DNA of 64,000 nucleotides from Ornithodoros turicata (taxonomy: Eukaryota > Arthropoda > Arachnida > Ixodida > Argasidae), in assembly GCF_037126465.1 (NCBI RefSeq), contig NC_088202.1, positions 89,756,160-89,820,159 on the forward strand, in the 5' to 3' direction. Below the pieces are notes generated by a model. It saw only the letters and a program-made list of their open reading frames with translations, searched no databases and was not told where the DNA came from. Below, in pieces: positions 1 through 12,666 of this stretch. Every line of letters begins with the position of its first letter. Position 1 is the first letter of the stretch. A program made the position numbers and the translations under genes.

Positions 1-406
1 AAATTCGTGAAGCATGCATGCAATTATGCAACAAAAACTGTAAAAACGTGAAGTGAAGTACACAGCACCAACTTCGAAAACACGCTTATTTTTGCGCGAC
101 TGTGACATCTCTCTCTCGGGCTACTAGCTCCTCGATGCAAATAAGAAATGGCTATCAAATGGAAAGCAACATATTGTCACTGCGTACTTATTACCAAAGT
201 CACATGGGAAGGCTTCAATAATCATCGAAACCAATAGTTGACACAGTTCGCGCATATTCGATGGCCATTGATGACTGACTGTGTGACAGGGGTATGTATG
301 AGGTTCCGGATTGAATACACTGCGTTACAGTGCTCCAAGTTCCCATGACTGAAGCTTCGATGTTTGTCTGGTAGGACTAGCTTGAAGGCGGAGATGTTGC
401 TCTTAA

Positions 407-867
407 AGAAAGGGTCGCATCCGTTCCAGACCCTTTCAAAACTACAGTGTCACTTAATTCCTTACGAACCACTGACTACGGCATGGGAAATCCCACGCGA
501 AATACTCGTGTAGTTTCGCTGTTATTCGACGGAATACGTGACAATAGCAGACTACGGATATTGAGGGCATGCCGGAATTCCCTCTCTGGAAAATCGAGAA
601 AACGTCGGTCTATAATTGGCCAATGATAGAACACCTTTGAGAAAAGGAATGCCGCGGCCGTGCGGGCATCTGGACTGTGCCTTTCCTCCACAGCGCACCG
701 CCCTCTCACTCCTTCGCTTACGAAGTGACATCACGCTGGTGGAGCTTCTGCAGCCGCGGAGGCAGCGCTGATCTTCGGAACGAAAAAGATTAGTCAGGTA
801 GACTGTTAGCCGATGCCAAACACATTGGTATCGGTTTCATAGATGGTTTCCGGATGCGACTGTCCCT
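407..867. repeat. TTAA-type MITE, family 1, degraded copy
   Basis: A roughly 460 bp block aligns by eye with the copies at 2850-3340 and 14317-14817. Shared stretches include CTACAGTGTCACTT, GGAATTCCCTCTCTGG and GGAGCTTCTGCAGC. The left end follows TTAA at 403-406 and the right end reads TGTCCCTTTA, so one terminal repeat and one target site have decayed. No open frame of its own. Confidence 0.7.
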
Positions 868-2849
868 TTAGAGGGGATCAAAGGAGTTTGGGGGTCTCAC
901 AGGCTACTGGGAGTATATTCTGTATTCAATGCTCATTAGTTTGAATACATGCATACTGCAACGTAGGAAGAAGTACAATTATGCGCTATTTTGTGAGGCA
1001 CACTGACTGTGCGGCGTGTGGAACGAGGAGTTTCACGTCAAAATGACCAACAAATATGTCGGAACGACGATATTTACCAACTGCCAATGAAGACGACTTG
1101 TGGATTTCTAACAAGAATTGTTCCACTTCAAATCGTATTTTTTGTCAGCAAGAGTGTTGTAGAACATTTTGTAGAACAAGCTGTAGAACATAGTTGTACC
1201 AGAGATGGACTACAAAATCACACAACAGCTCTATTCGAACAGTCGTAACACTGCTCTCGCTTCTTATGCACACGCAAATGCAAATCTGACCTGTACTGCT
1301 TCTTTTGCAGCGGCTAATAGCTTTGCTGCTGGCACTACAGAATATGCGTCTCGATTAGGTGTATCACTAATCCAAGTCTGAGCTCCCCTCATACGGCATT
1401 GACTGGACAAAGAAATGCGGGAAGGGGACGTTCTGCAAACTGTTTCCTTAGACAGAAAGGTTTGCTGGAGGTGATGTACCCTTCACGGCTTTCCACGATT
1501 CACCTTTCTTCACGTTTTAATTACAAACTGTGCAACGGATGAACCCCACTCCTTTTGCGTTACTGTCCTGGTGACGGAATCCTTCATATGGCGAAGAGAA
1601 GTTTTTACACTTTAGTGCCCCTTTAAAGTTGCTCATGGTCACAGGAGCTTAGCACAATTGTTGCAACCTGTGCAGAAGCCAACCGTACCATCAATCTTGT
1701 AGGATTCATCAATAATGGCCACTTAGAAGGTTTACATCACATGTATGGTATCTCATTTACATCTGTATCCGGGTGTACCCAGCATACATATGCCTTCCTG
1801 AGGTCTCGGTCAGCGCTCATTTCTCGGTCTTGCTAGGGTACATGGCTTCCCCCATCACCAAATAGGTATCATGAGGGGGAACATCTGGCTACCTACTCTT
1901 GCCTCCACGGAAACACATCACAATGTATAGAAACTGGCCCAGGACCTACACTAATGCTGTCCTGTTTCTATATACCGTAAAAGTCATTTTTCAGTGTGGA
2001 AAATATTTTCGCGTTTTCGAACAAAGCTGGTTTGAGGAGTGATTCGCGAGAACTTAAATTCGCGACACAGGTTTCTGGGAGTGCTTTGGCCCTGCATATC
2101 GTGCTGCCGTCAATACTCGGGCATATTTCGGCACGTACTAAGACATCCGTTGTTCACAGGGATGGCGGCGTTCTAGGTCAAGCCCTTTCTTCTCCTCACA
2201 CACATGGGAGGAAAGGCACTGTACAATGATGGCCTTTAGGGACCCTGCAGGAGGCCATAGTACTGACCGTGTGCAGGTCAGCCAGTTCATTTTAGCAGTT
2301 CTCATTCATTATCACTCAGGGCACTGAACAGTTCGGTTGAGAGGTCGTACTATCATACAAGCTGGTTTTGAGAATGCGGGGAAAGGCTTGTTGCGGCTTC
2401 GTAGTATAGTGGTATATATTTACAGTGCAACGCATTTGTAGGAGTAACAAAAGCATATCAATTTTCATTTCTTTACATCTTGCCTGATGGGGTAAAACAA
2501 TCTTCTGCGGCTTGCCTAAACTGCCTACGCTGCATGGAGTAGAAAGAGTCAAGGTAGTCACGGTATAGCGTCAAACACCACATAATTTTCGCCCTCATAC
2601 GGCTAGAGTTATTCGCCGGAACTTTCGCAGGGTTTTTGAAGAAAAACGCGAAAAATAATTCCGCACGAAAAAAAGAACGTTTCTACAGTAATGCCTGTTG
2701 CAATATTCTGAACATCAGATGTACGGGGCTAAAAAGCAATGTTTTTCTTTCTGCGCATCTTGGAGGTCAAAGTACGCATTTATGCAAAAACATGCAACCT
2801 AACTCCAAACTGCACTGACCTGCAAGACATGCAATTTCATGCACCTTAA

Positions 2850-3340
2850 AGGGACGGTTGTGCCCGTTCCAGTCGATTTCGAAGCTACAGTGTAACTTTA
2901 TTCCTCGTGGATCACTGACCGTGAACATCCCACAAGAAAATTTGGCTTAGACTGGCTGTTATTGGATGAAATACATGACAAGTGCAGATGGCAGATGCTG
3001 AGAGTATATCGGAATTCCCTCTCTGGAAGAACGAAAAAAAGACACTCCCTAAGAACCAATGAAGGTGTGGCTTTGAGAAAAGGAATGCTGCGACTGTGCA
3101 GGAATGTCGTCAGGACAGTGCCTTTTCTCCTCTCAGCACCTCCCTCTCACTCCTCCGCTTAGGGGGTGACATCACGCCGCCGGAGCTTCTGCAGCAGCGG
3201 AACCGGCGCTGATCTCTAAGATTCGTGTATTTAATATCTAGGCGCTTTTCTGACAAAAAAATTGGCCAAGAATATTGTCGGACAGTGGCAGACATAGTCG
3301 CGTCGGTTTCATGGAGGGGTTTCCGGGTGAGACCGTCCCT
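2850..3340. repeat. TTAA-type MITE, family 1, best-preserved copy
   Basis: A 491 bp element flanked on both sides by TTAA (2846-2849 and 3341-3344). Its terminal inverted repeats begin AGGGACGGT at the left and read ACCGTCCCT at the right. TTAA target sites with short terminal repeats are typical of piggyBac-type non-autonomous elements. That assignment is inference, because no transposase is present. Confidence 0.75.
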
Positions 3341-4692
3341 TTAAGCAATATATCTTTTTGAAGAACGTAATGTGTTGCAGCGAGTGTTTCCTAATGTTAT
3401 TTGTTTTGTTGTTTGTTTTCTAAGCATGTTTTCTGTTTCCATTAATGCACTACCCTCAGCATGATTACTTTGCATCATGTTATTCAAGTTAGGTGTGCTA
3501 GCACAAGCAGCGCTGATTACAAGGTTTCGTTTTTTGTCCCACCAATTCCAATGTCAACAGATATGCTGTAGTCTGAAACATAACATTTGCGGAACACAGT
3601 GTGCGTCCTTGCAGGCAGAAAATTGTGTGTGCACATGATGTACGGCCTGGGAGACATAGGTTTGGCAACATTGAAAAACCAGAATGGTCTTGAATTATAT
3701 CAGGTATCATTTAATGTGGGCATTCCCAGTAAGTTCCTAGCACACCGTGGACTACATACATAACTTAAGATTTAGCGCCATTTCTTTTACAATGATATTT
3801 CGAGTGCAGTGTTCATTGTAGAAATCCACCAGTGAAGAATATCATGCTTCCCAAAGCCTGCCTGAAGTCATCGAGCAAGTGCAGCAAACACAGTGATCTG
3901 GCCTCATAAGGTGCAGCAGTAACGTCACTGCTATGTTGGAGTTCTGACGAAATCCAAGCACTTTTGGCAGAGCAAGAAAGAGGGCTCCAAGAAAACTATA
4001 CAGTAAAGCACAGGAATCCTGTACGAACCAGTAGACCAGTGAAAAACACATTCTCGGTCACAGAGCAAAGACAGCTATCCAGATCGGCCTGTAGAATACA
4101 TCACGACTCAAACAAGCTGTGACAAAGTGTCCACCACCACCATAACATCTGTCGCCATAACAAACTGTCCGCAGAGCCTTTCTACCCACTACTCGGAAAC
4201 CGGAAATTCCGCAAAGAAAGAGGGCCACACGCATCTTTAAAATGCAATTACTCCAGCACTCTGCTGCACTGATAATTTCCACTGCTCCTGATGTGCAATG
4301 TTTTAGGTCACTGACCTTCGGCATTGGCCCCTTTCTACTGTGCAAGATGTGCGTAACTGTGGCCCCACTGTGGACGTCGCCGTGCGATACATGTCAGTCA
4401 TGCTGCTAAGTAGAGGAGTGTTAAAAAGATGTACCATTTTGGCCCCCAAGGTGTGTGAATTATGCAATTACACAGTATTTTGGTGTCCTACACAAAAATA
4501 TCTTTGCAGCAAGTTAATCTGCAAGGAAGCTTGTTGGGATGCTCCATAAGGCACCAAATAGGTAGAAATTCTGGAATTTATCGAGCAAAAGTGAGAGTAA
4601 ATGAAGCCTTTTACCAAAAAATCCCAAAGCCCCAAAATAGATGTCCAAAAAAGTTACAGGGACTATTTCATTACGAGGCAAAGGGCTCTCAC

Positions 4693-7600
4693 TATTTGGC
4701 AGAGTCTGTGAGCTGGTACTCCCTCCTTCGGTCATAGCATTCTTGGATGCCTGCATCTGCCCAGAGCCTTTTAATAGCCTGGACATAGGGGGCATCAAAT
4801 GTTGTCACTGTCTCATAATCGACTTGTCCCACCAGGTTGGCATGTTCCTGAAACCAAGGTGCATTTAAGAACAGTTGTTACACAGAAGTATAAATAAAAG
4901 AATGGTATGGTAGAAACATGGTTTAACCGTCCTTCCATGTGCATTGCACTTCTTTGATAAAGCCACAGTGAATGCCGTTCTAAGATTCAAGAAAGCTTTA
5001 ACAGACAAATGCTATGCTCAAAACAATCTCATTGAAGTCCGTTGGACTATTATATTTTAGCAGTATTTCAAGCTTAGCTTGTGCTAAACGGAACTACCAG
5101 AAACATTGTCTGACTTGATACTGCTGATAGCTGGTCACCTAACATGAACTAAAGACTGGGTTTAAGAGTAAAAATATTTCCTCAAATAGCTCACCCCACT
5201 ACGATCAGCTCTAAGTATGGTCTCGTTTATTATAGTTAAGGCCTTTAAATTCCTCACATAAATTACTGCATCAAAATTGTCAGTACGCTGCCCCCATATG
5301 ACATTTTGCATTTTACATGTTAATGCGCAACAAGCACAAAAACACACAACCAGGCAACCACACAATGTATTTTTTATGTCTTTCATATGTGCGTGAGAAA
5401 GCCGCCATAAAACGAAGACGAAACATGACCTCACAGTCATCGGATAACATTGCAGTAAGAAAAAGCACCTGCATCGGGAGAGGAGCAGAGGAGCGAGTGT
5501 TATAATGTTTACCAAGAGCAAGAAACGAGAACAGGATAATCTCTGCTTGTAGCCACAAACAGACTCTCAGCAATCTCGAGGCTAGATGTCAAGGGAGATG
5601 TGCCATCTTAATGAGCTTCAAAAGCAGAAAACAAATTTTCAAAGCTAGATATGTGATGTGCGCAGAAATCCTAAAGTGTTCAATTAGCATGTTGAGTCAT
5701 AAGAATTGTGGTTAAGCACCCATAAATACACATTATCATACGTATACTCCATAATGTAGAAAATCCAACAGTCCGGAGAACGTAGATTAAAGCAGAAGCC
5801 GCCGATATTTTGCTCAAAACATTTGAAGGCCCAAACCTGAGGCTCCTGCTGAAACTCAGCACCTTTCATAGTTTGGGGCTAAAATAAGAGTCTGGATGAA
5901 TTGTGAGTCAACCCTTACCTCACTGACAGAAGGGCACCCTTTTCCATTTGTGTTATTTCTAATGTTGTACCTCTTACATTCCTCAAGTTTAGCTCTCAAA
6001 TTGTACTTTTGAAGGTTCAGTATATTACAAAAGAGACCAAAATTGGAAAGTGCTAACCAGCAAGCAAAAGGGTGAGACATTTGCACATGTCCCACATGAC
6101 TACATAACGCACTACTTTTGTCAACAGGCAGTATGCAATTTTGTGAAAAGCTCAATCTGTTTCCGTGTTGGTTCACCACTTTCTGTACCACACAAGTAAA
6201 AACAGAAGAAAGAATACTCACAGAGTTGTTAGGATCTATGTACTGTATTTTCAGCATGTCCATGGCCTTGATCATACTCTGCATAGCCATAAAAATATTC
6301 TGATACACCAGCTTGATGAAACCTTTCTTGTCTTCATCATTGTAACCATGCCCATGGATGATGCGCATCTGTTTGATAAAGGTACTTTTGCCAGACTCCC
6401 CTGTACCTAAAATACAGAAAGAGAAATGGTGTCACTCAACATCAGCAACAAATTTTTAATAGGGGCAAATGTTATACTGAGCATACTTTATACTTTGCAA
6501 ACTGCATATATGCAAGTGCAGTAAAACGCCCTGACCAATTTGAAAAAACAAGATTGTCACGTGCCCTATTCGGATGACTAGGGCCCGGGAGCTCATGCAA
6601 AATGCACATTTTTAGAATGCGTTCCAATAGATATCCTAACGTTTCTCCACACATTACCAATCACAACAATATAAATATACAATGTTTCGTGTGCCATATA
6701 ATATTTCGGCATATTTCTTCCTTTTTACCATAATATGCCGGTTGTATATATTTATTTCAGCGCCATGCCATTGCATATTATTTCATATTTCAGCGCATTC
6801 GAATAATTTTTAACATTTTCTGTTTGTCTGTTTTTTACCACTGCTCACACTGTTTCAAAAGGGTGGTCAAGGGCCAAAAATCTCTGTTCCAGTCCTACAT
6901 CTAAGCTGCTACGCTGCTTTTAGGCTTCTTCGTGCTGCACAATCAGTTTATTCTGCTAGTACCACTAACACCCAGAAGAAACTTCTCAAAACATAATGCG
7001 CGACAAGTAGCAAGAAGAGCATCTGTGTGCACCAATCCCTTTTTTAAAGACACTGGCATGAAAAATGACTTAGTGAAAGGGTGAGAAAGAGAGCAAGGAT
7101 TAGAGCACTGCACGGACTGCATTCTTAGGCCCAGGCCCAACCCTGCTTTGATTTGCCTGCCCAGGCCAGACAACTCCATACGTGGCCCTGCCCCAGCCAG
7201 AATAATTTCTATGTTTCCCGACGCTGGCCCGGCCCAGTGTAACAGGCTGTAAATGTTGACCATGGCTAGCAAAAAGTGGGGTTATACAGGTTTGAGCCTG
7301 ACCCAGGACTGGGAATGTATGGGCCCGTGAAACCCGAGCCTGGCCCAGACCCCCAAAATGAAGACATTACCCGGCCCAGCCCACAGGCCGTGCTCGGACT
7401 TTCGGGTGGTGAGCCCGAGCCTGTGCACTGCTCTAATGAGAATAAGTCAGCATATTTTGACATTTCACGCCACATATTTGCACACATATTATGCAAGATT
7501 TTTGTGCATAAAGTCCCAGGCCCTACTAATGCCATATTTTATAACTGGTCAATTTTAGCTTCAGCAATTCACAAATTCAGATGGAACCACCTTTGTGGAA

Positions 7601-9159
7601 CATTTTGCAGGATGTTAACTATGAATACGTATCTGCTGCGGTTGTACAACAAAGACCTTGTTCAAAGTGCGAGAATTCTTAGGGCAGAGCGAGACAAATA
7701 GGTACGAACGGCACCTAGGTTGGGTCATCGCGTGCATCAAAGAGAGTGCATTTTTTTGTTGTCATTGCCAATACTTCACAGGAGCTCATTACACAAAAAA
7801 CTACAATTATGAAATTCGTAAAAATGAGGTATACACGAAAATGTCTAGCCTTACAGTAATCTGCCTTGTGGGTCATATCTGGCCGTTGAGAAATCTGCTC
7901 ATGACATGGTTTAAGTGTATGAACGAAATCCAATCTGTTTCACAAAAAAGTCAGCTTTATGCACCTCCCAACTGTGACATTCTAGAAGATTAGAGAGGAA
8001 CTGTGCAAAATGTTTCCAGATATGGCTTTTGCAACTAATAATATTGGGAACTGTTCTATGAAGGTCATCTTATGATGTACACCTATGTAATATATCCTAA
8101 GGCTTTTGTAATCACTATAAATTATTTTCTCAACTGCATGAGGCCATTGGAATTATTGTGTATGATGGACCCCATACCCTGAGTATCTATTATTTAGCTG
8201 GAGATATACAAAAACTTGGTGGAAAGACACTCCCTTTTGGTTCAATAAATTCTGTAATGAGGACAAAGCATGTTAATAAACTGTTGCACTACAAGAAGCT
8301 TTTCCAGTGCCCGAGCAGCATGTTGGAACACTTATTTTCACGACAAAACAGATGCAACACGCTTATGGAATATCCTTCATTACGTCAAGTGCTAACGCTG
8401 AACCATTCTGGACCGACGTGACGAGTAATTACAGAACTGAGGTAGAAATATCCTTCCGCGCAGTGGTTTCAAAAGTGCACAAAACACACTTCGAAAGCAC
8501 TTTGCTAATCGTAAATTTGAACCTAGTATTCCCCCCTTTGGAAAGCCTCCACGAATAACCTCGGCAAATTAAAGGCATGGATGGGTCGTCGTAACGTCAG
8601 GGATGCCTACCGGCGGTGTTTATTTTCAAACCTGGGGTTACACTATTTCGAAGAAACTAACTCTACGTGCAATATGTGAAGGTTTCTAAATAACGACAAA
8701 GCAACTGTAGTTCCGCTTTAATCAGCGTAGCGTCAAGACTATGTAGGAGGGTTGTAGCGATGTTCTGTCGTGAGCATACCGGCGAACCGTCAACAACAGC
8801 GTTCATACTGTAATCTGCGACACCCTGATCGCACCACATGTGCTCCAATGTGTGCTCAATTAATAACAGCTCCCATTTACGTCGTAATTTGGCACAAAAT
8901 AGCGTTCTCAGCGCTATATTAGGCCTAGCAAAACCTATATTTTTAGGCCTAAATCAACATGGCCGTCTACATACACCGCCTGTCATGTAACTCGCGACAA
9001 CTGTTCGCTCACTGTAGGAAACTTCCACTGCAACTTACCAAGCAGGAGGAGCTTTAGCTCCCTCCTGGCATCACGCTTATCCTTTCGTAGTTGTCGCTCG
9101 ATCTCTTGATTGATTCTTCTCTGTTCTTTCGCTTCCTCACTAATGCAACACGCCATCAT
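4693..9159 (-). CDS. Galphaq: G-protein alpha subunit, Gq class (first three coding exons)
   Basis: Heterotrimeric G-protein alpha subunit of the Gq class, which couples receptors at the plasma membrane to phospholipase C beta. Exons on the minus strand: exon 1 9159-9039, exon 2 6406-6222 (185 bp), exon 3 4847-4693 (155 bp). All junctions are GT-AG and the phases join cleanly. Exon 1 encodes [15 protein letters not shown], whose paired cysteines are the usual palmitoylation sites of Gq. The P-loop GTGESGKS is split by intron 1 inside its first glycine codon. Exon 2 continues with [12 protein letters not shown]. Exon 3 ends with the helical-domain motif [16 protein letters not shown]. Two ATGs lie in tandem; the one at 9156 matches the family start, while 9159 adds one methionine. 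About 152 of roughly 353 residues are present, with the rest off the left edge. No damage is seen. The Gq class is clear from the N-terminus rather than Gi, Gs or G12. Confidence 0.96.
4848..6221 (-). other. Intron 2 of the G-alpha-q gene
   Basis: A GT-AG intron of 1374 bp, donor GTGAGT next to exon 2 and acceptor TTTCAG before exon 3. I see no repeat family or exon I can name inside it. Short open frames on both strands lack splice or codon signals. Confidence 0.8.
7101..7435. repeat. GC-rich inverted-repeat element (hAT-like MITE) in intron 1 of G-alpha-q
   Basis: The left end reads TAGAGCACTGCACGGACTGC and the right end is a near-perfect inverse, GTGCACTGCTCTA. The interior is packed with GGCCCAGGCCC-like words on both strands, unlike the A/T-rich intron around it. 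The terminal form recalls hAT-derived MITEs, but I see no 8 bp target duplication, so the class is uncertain. Open frames across it are by-products of its composition. The flanking intron (6407-7100 and 7436-9038) is otherwise A/T-rich, with a patch of GCATATT-like words near 6680-6800. Confidence 0.55.
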
Positions 9160-11335
9160 GATCGCGAACTCCTGTTTTACACCCACCGTCCAGTCTGTCA
9201 CTCCTCCGGCGCCGTGATTCCACACTCACAATGTACGATTTCCGCACAATCCACAATTTGCTCCAGGTTTTCAACAAATGACGGAAAAGAAAAAAAAAAC
9301 AAACCCTAGTTCTTAACACCTCGCCACAAATACCCAGTCAACCCTCACCGCCGTACTCCCAAGCTTCCTTTACTCCTCTGGGTGTGGTGATAGCTGAGAA
9401 ATAATCCGTGGATCCGCCCGCCGCCAACCCCGAGCTTAAACGGTTTAACGTTCTCTCCACCAATGGACGGGATGGGAATCTACTGCCATAAATCAATTAG
9501 GAACAGATGCTATATTTTATAAAAAGATGTGCATCCAAAGGGTATTCCTAATTTAATTAATCGCGGAAGAAACGACCACGGTGGCGGGAGGGTCCACACA
9601 GTAAGGAACAGCCACTGCGAGATATTTTTATATTTATTTTAGTCGTGAGGCATCATGGGATACAAGTCGTGATCAAAGTCGATCAGAATTGTCACATGAC
9701 TGTATGATACGTCGCATTCTGAGTTCAAAATTATATTTGTAGTCAGTTACAAAACATTTTACTCAGAAATTCTGCGATCTGAATCCGGCTTGAAAGTGGC
9801 TGAAGGGGACGTACCGACGTACGACGACCCAATGCGGGAGTTTGTGAATGAAGTATGCAACGCTTCTGAGCCTTCTACGAATTTTGACTGCCGGTAGTAC
9901 ACGTAGATAGTCATGTTGCTTCTTTTTTCTTCTTCTTTTTCCGATTTCTTGATTACAGCAAAAAGCTGTCGTGCTTGTTAACCAGTGCGAAATCCTATTC
10001 CAACGGAACGTCCCTCTTGTGGACCATGTGATCCAAGCGTGCCTATGGTCAACGCATGTGCATGCATTCCACATTTCTGATGCCCGGTTTGTGTTTTTGC
10101 TTCCTACAATGAAAAAGTTTGTATAATTTTCAAAGATTCGTGCAAGGGTATAAAGCATATGTTGTGAAATATTGTTTGCTGCCATAATCACTGAGGTTCG
10201 CAGTCTAGCATCAGTTAGCAGGTGAGGGGCGTCCTTCCTTTTGGCTCGCTTGTGGTGATGCGAGTGAAAACAGATCGAAAAGGATGTAATAACTTTGATG
10301 ATAGATTACAAACCAAGTTGGCCACAATATGCTACTGATCATGCATGAATAGTGTGTTACTTTGTCGGGACTTTTTTTTTTTATCACGATTGCGAACCCA
10401 AAGCTGGGATGGATAGACTTCGAGCTTACCAGGAAAATCCCCAGCTGAGCACACAAGTTCCCACTTGACATGCCGATGTGCACAGCAGCAGACAATGTCT
10501 CTCATACACAGGACTGGCGTCTACGGGGGAGCAACGTCCCCCCTCCCCCCGTGTCCGCTTAAAGGAGCGCAAAAAAAGACACCTTGCGGGGAGCAAGAAT
10601 ACAAGGGGATGCAAATTTCCCACTTGTACCCCCGGAGGCGAACAGTGAACGCCGGAACTGCTCGTACACTACCCCTGACCCCACTCCTAAAGAAAGAAAA
10701 AGGTACGGTCGTGAGGGTTCTGAAACTATGCAGCAATCTGTGGTATGGTCTCGTATTTCTAGCCATAGTCGGCAACTATAGAAAACCCTTTTATGCATAC
10801 ACAGTGTCGAACTGTAAAATTCAAAGTAATACGAAGTAGTCCGTAACTGTCGGTCATCTTCCCAGTACAGCCCAACATACTACCAAGTTGTCTTTGTGAA
10901 CTAGCCAGTTCATATACATCATCGTCAGATTCATCAGTTGGTTTCGTTTGCGCGGGGCACGTCTCTTTTAAAGGGGCATTAAAGTACAATAATATCTCCT
11001 TGCGAAATGAAAGATACGGTTACCTTAACACCCACACAAGAGAGATGGAATTCGTTGGTTGTGTTGTTCATGATTCTTTACACCTGCACAAAGATTGATT
11101 TCTGTTGTTGAATGGAACACGATCAGTAAAATTCTGATTTTGAATCAAATAAGATTCAGTTCATTTACAGATGGTGTTCAATTTACAGACCCGCACTGTG
11201 TGACAATATCTCCTATTTCCCTTGTCTTCAACATGCAGAACGCCTCAATACACCTCTACTGAAACACGTTACACATGTCTTCAGTGTTCCTGTGGCTCGA
11301 ACAAAAAGGAAATGTACTCGGGGAAAGGTAACATA
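9160..11335. other. 5' flank of G-alpha-q and intergenic DNA
   Basis: 9160-9480 is the 5' leader and promoter side of the minus-strand G-alpha-q gene; no TATA box is obvious. A plus-strand open stretch at about 9748-9897 has codon-like use and ends in TAG after a possible TTGTAG acceptor, but has no identified partner exon. Near 10974 a TTAAAGGGGCATTAAAG sequence looks like one end of the second MITE family. The remainder (about 10000-11330) holds nothing I recognise. Confidence 0.5.
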
Positions 11336-12626
11336 CGAGGGATGTTAAAGTCAAACCGGGACTTTCTGTCTCCTGAGTGAACAAATGGCTCGCGCTACTT
11401 TTTTTTCGTCATTTTCACACGCGACAGGCGTCCGCGTTCACCATATGGTGGTCCAAAGTTTGTGCAAAACAGAAGACACGTGCAGGACAAGATGGCCGAC
11501 AACTAGGTGAGCACGCACATCGAACAGCGAATTGTCATGAAGTTTACAGTCAATGAAGGCGTAAAGTCATCTGAAATTCACAGAAGACTTCAGGCTCAGT
11601 ATGGCCACGATACACTTAGCCGCGGCAAAGCAAAACAGTTCCGAGAAGGCCGTACATCAGTGCAGGACGATCTTGATTGGGACGGCTCAGAGCCCAGTGT
11701 CAGAGTTCCTGAGAACATCCAACTTGTGGAGCGCCTGATCCTCAAGGACCGACGGATAACATGTCTCGAACTGGCTCGAAAGAGTGACCTTTCTGTGGGA
11801 ACGTTGAACCCTACCATTCCTGAACACCTCCAGTTTCGGAGAGTTAGTGCCCGTTGGGTCCCGTGGCAGCTCTCCGTGTTTGACCAGCAGAGAAGACTGG
11901 AAATCTCCCAAGAGCTAAGGTACCGTTTCGACACAGAAGGATAGCCGTTCCTTGTTCGGATCATCGTGTGCGATGAAACGTGGGCGCACCATTTCACTCC
12001 CGAGTCTAAACGCGCATCAAAACAGTGGAAGCATCCAGGTTTGCCAGCTCCCAAGAAGTTCCAAAGCACCCCGTCTGCGGCTAAGGTCATAGCCACGGTT
12101 TTCTGGGACAAGGCTGGCGTTGTTCATGTTGACTTTCTGCCCAATGGTACCACCATCAATAGTGCATATTACTGCCACTCTCTCAGGGATGTGCATAAGG
12201 CACTGAAGCAAAAGCGGCCGGGCCTCATCACCAAAGGAGTCCTCCTCCTACAGGACAATGCACGCCAACATACCGCGCATCTCACGACACGCACCTTACA
12301 GGAACTTGGCTGGGAGTTGCTGCCACATCCCTCTAACAGTCCAGACCTCGCCCCCAACGATTTCCATCTCTTCGGGCCACTGAAGGCGTTCCTTGGGGGT
12401 CGCCACTTCAGCTGCGACGACGAGGTCAAGAATGCGGTCCAATCATGGCTGCTACGCGCCTGTAAGGATTTCTACACTGCTGGCATCCAAGCCCCCGTGA
12501 AACGCTGGGACAAGTGCATTAGTGCAGCTGGAGATCACGTGGAAAAATAAAACTAATTTCTCGCGTGGTAATTCATTTTACTTTTGCAAAAAATGAAAAG
12601 TCCCAGTCTGACTTGAACACCCCTCG
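11336..12626 (+). mobile_element. Mariner-family DNA transposon, nearly intact
   Basis: A 1291 bp element with TA duplications at 11334-11335 and 12627-12628. The terminal inverted repeats start CGAGGGATGTTAAAGTCAAA on the left and CGAGGGGTGTTCAAGTCAGA on the right (reverse complement), about 30 bp long with a few mismatches. It contains one mariner transposase frame. It lies between the G-alpha-q and WDR61 genes. Confidence 0.93.
11492..12550 (+). pseudogene. Mariner transposase, interrupted by two in-frame stops
   Basis: Cut-and-paste transposase with an N-terminal helix-turn-helix domain and a C-terminal DD34D catalytic domain. The frame opens at ATG 11492 and is stopped by TAG at 11504-11506. 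It stays open to TAG at 11942-11944, then continues in the same frame to TAA at 12548-12550. The catalytic aspartates are visible in CDETWAHHF, LLQDNARQHTAH and SPDLAPNDFHLF, and exactly 34 residues separate the second and third. No frameshift is seen, so only two nonsense changes separate this copy from a full-length frame. As written it is a pseudogene. Confidence 0.9.
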
Positions 12627-12643
12627 TAGAAGCCTTTTGCATG

Positions 12644-12666
12644 CCCCCCCCCCCCCCCCCCCCCCC
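12644..12666. repeat. Poly-C run
   Basis: An uninterrupted run of 23 C residues 17 bp beyond the mariner right end. Its length is likely to vary and to be inaccurate in any assembly. Confidence 0.9.

Larger units (their letters stand above)
1..4692. other. Third intron of the G-alpha-q gene (continues off the left edge)
   Basis: This stretch lies 3' of coding exon 3 of the minus-strand G-alpha-q gene and should contain its third intron. I looked for the next expected exon (the switch I region of a G-alpha protein) and did not find it, so the remaining exons probably lie outside the window. Recognisable content is two copies of a TTAA-flanked MITE (listed separately). A lone MITE-type end reading TTTAGTGCCCCTTTAAAG sits near 1599-1616. 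The rest (about 1-400, 870-2845 and 3345-4690) shows no coding signal I can support. Confidence 0.6.

Noticed and set aside
5162..5573. Overlapping minus-strand frames in G-alpha-q intron 2
   Set aside because: They lie inside a well-defined intron in two frames at once and have Cys/Phe-rich random composition.
7276..7701. Open frame across the GC-rich inverted-repeat element, plus strand (and its minus-strand counterparts)
   Set aside because: It follows the GGCCCAGGCCC composition of the element and has no family resemblance or splice support.
9763..10191. 142-codon minus-strand open frame
   Set aside because: Contains a low-complexity KRRRKKK patch, resembles no family, and overlaps the plus-strand stretch that looks more protein-like.
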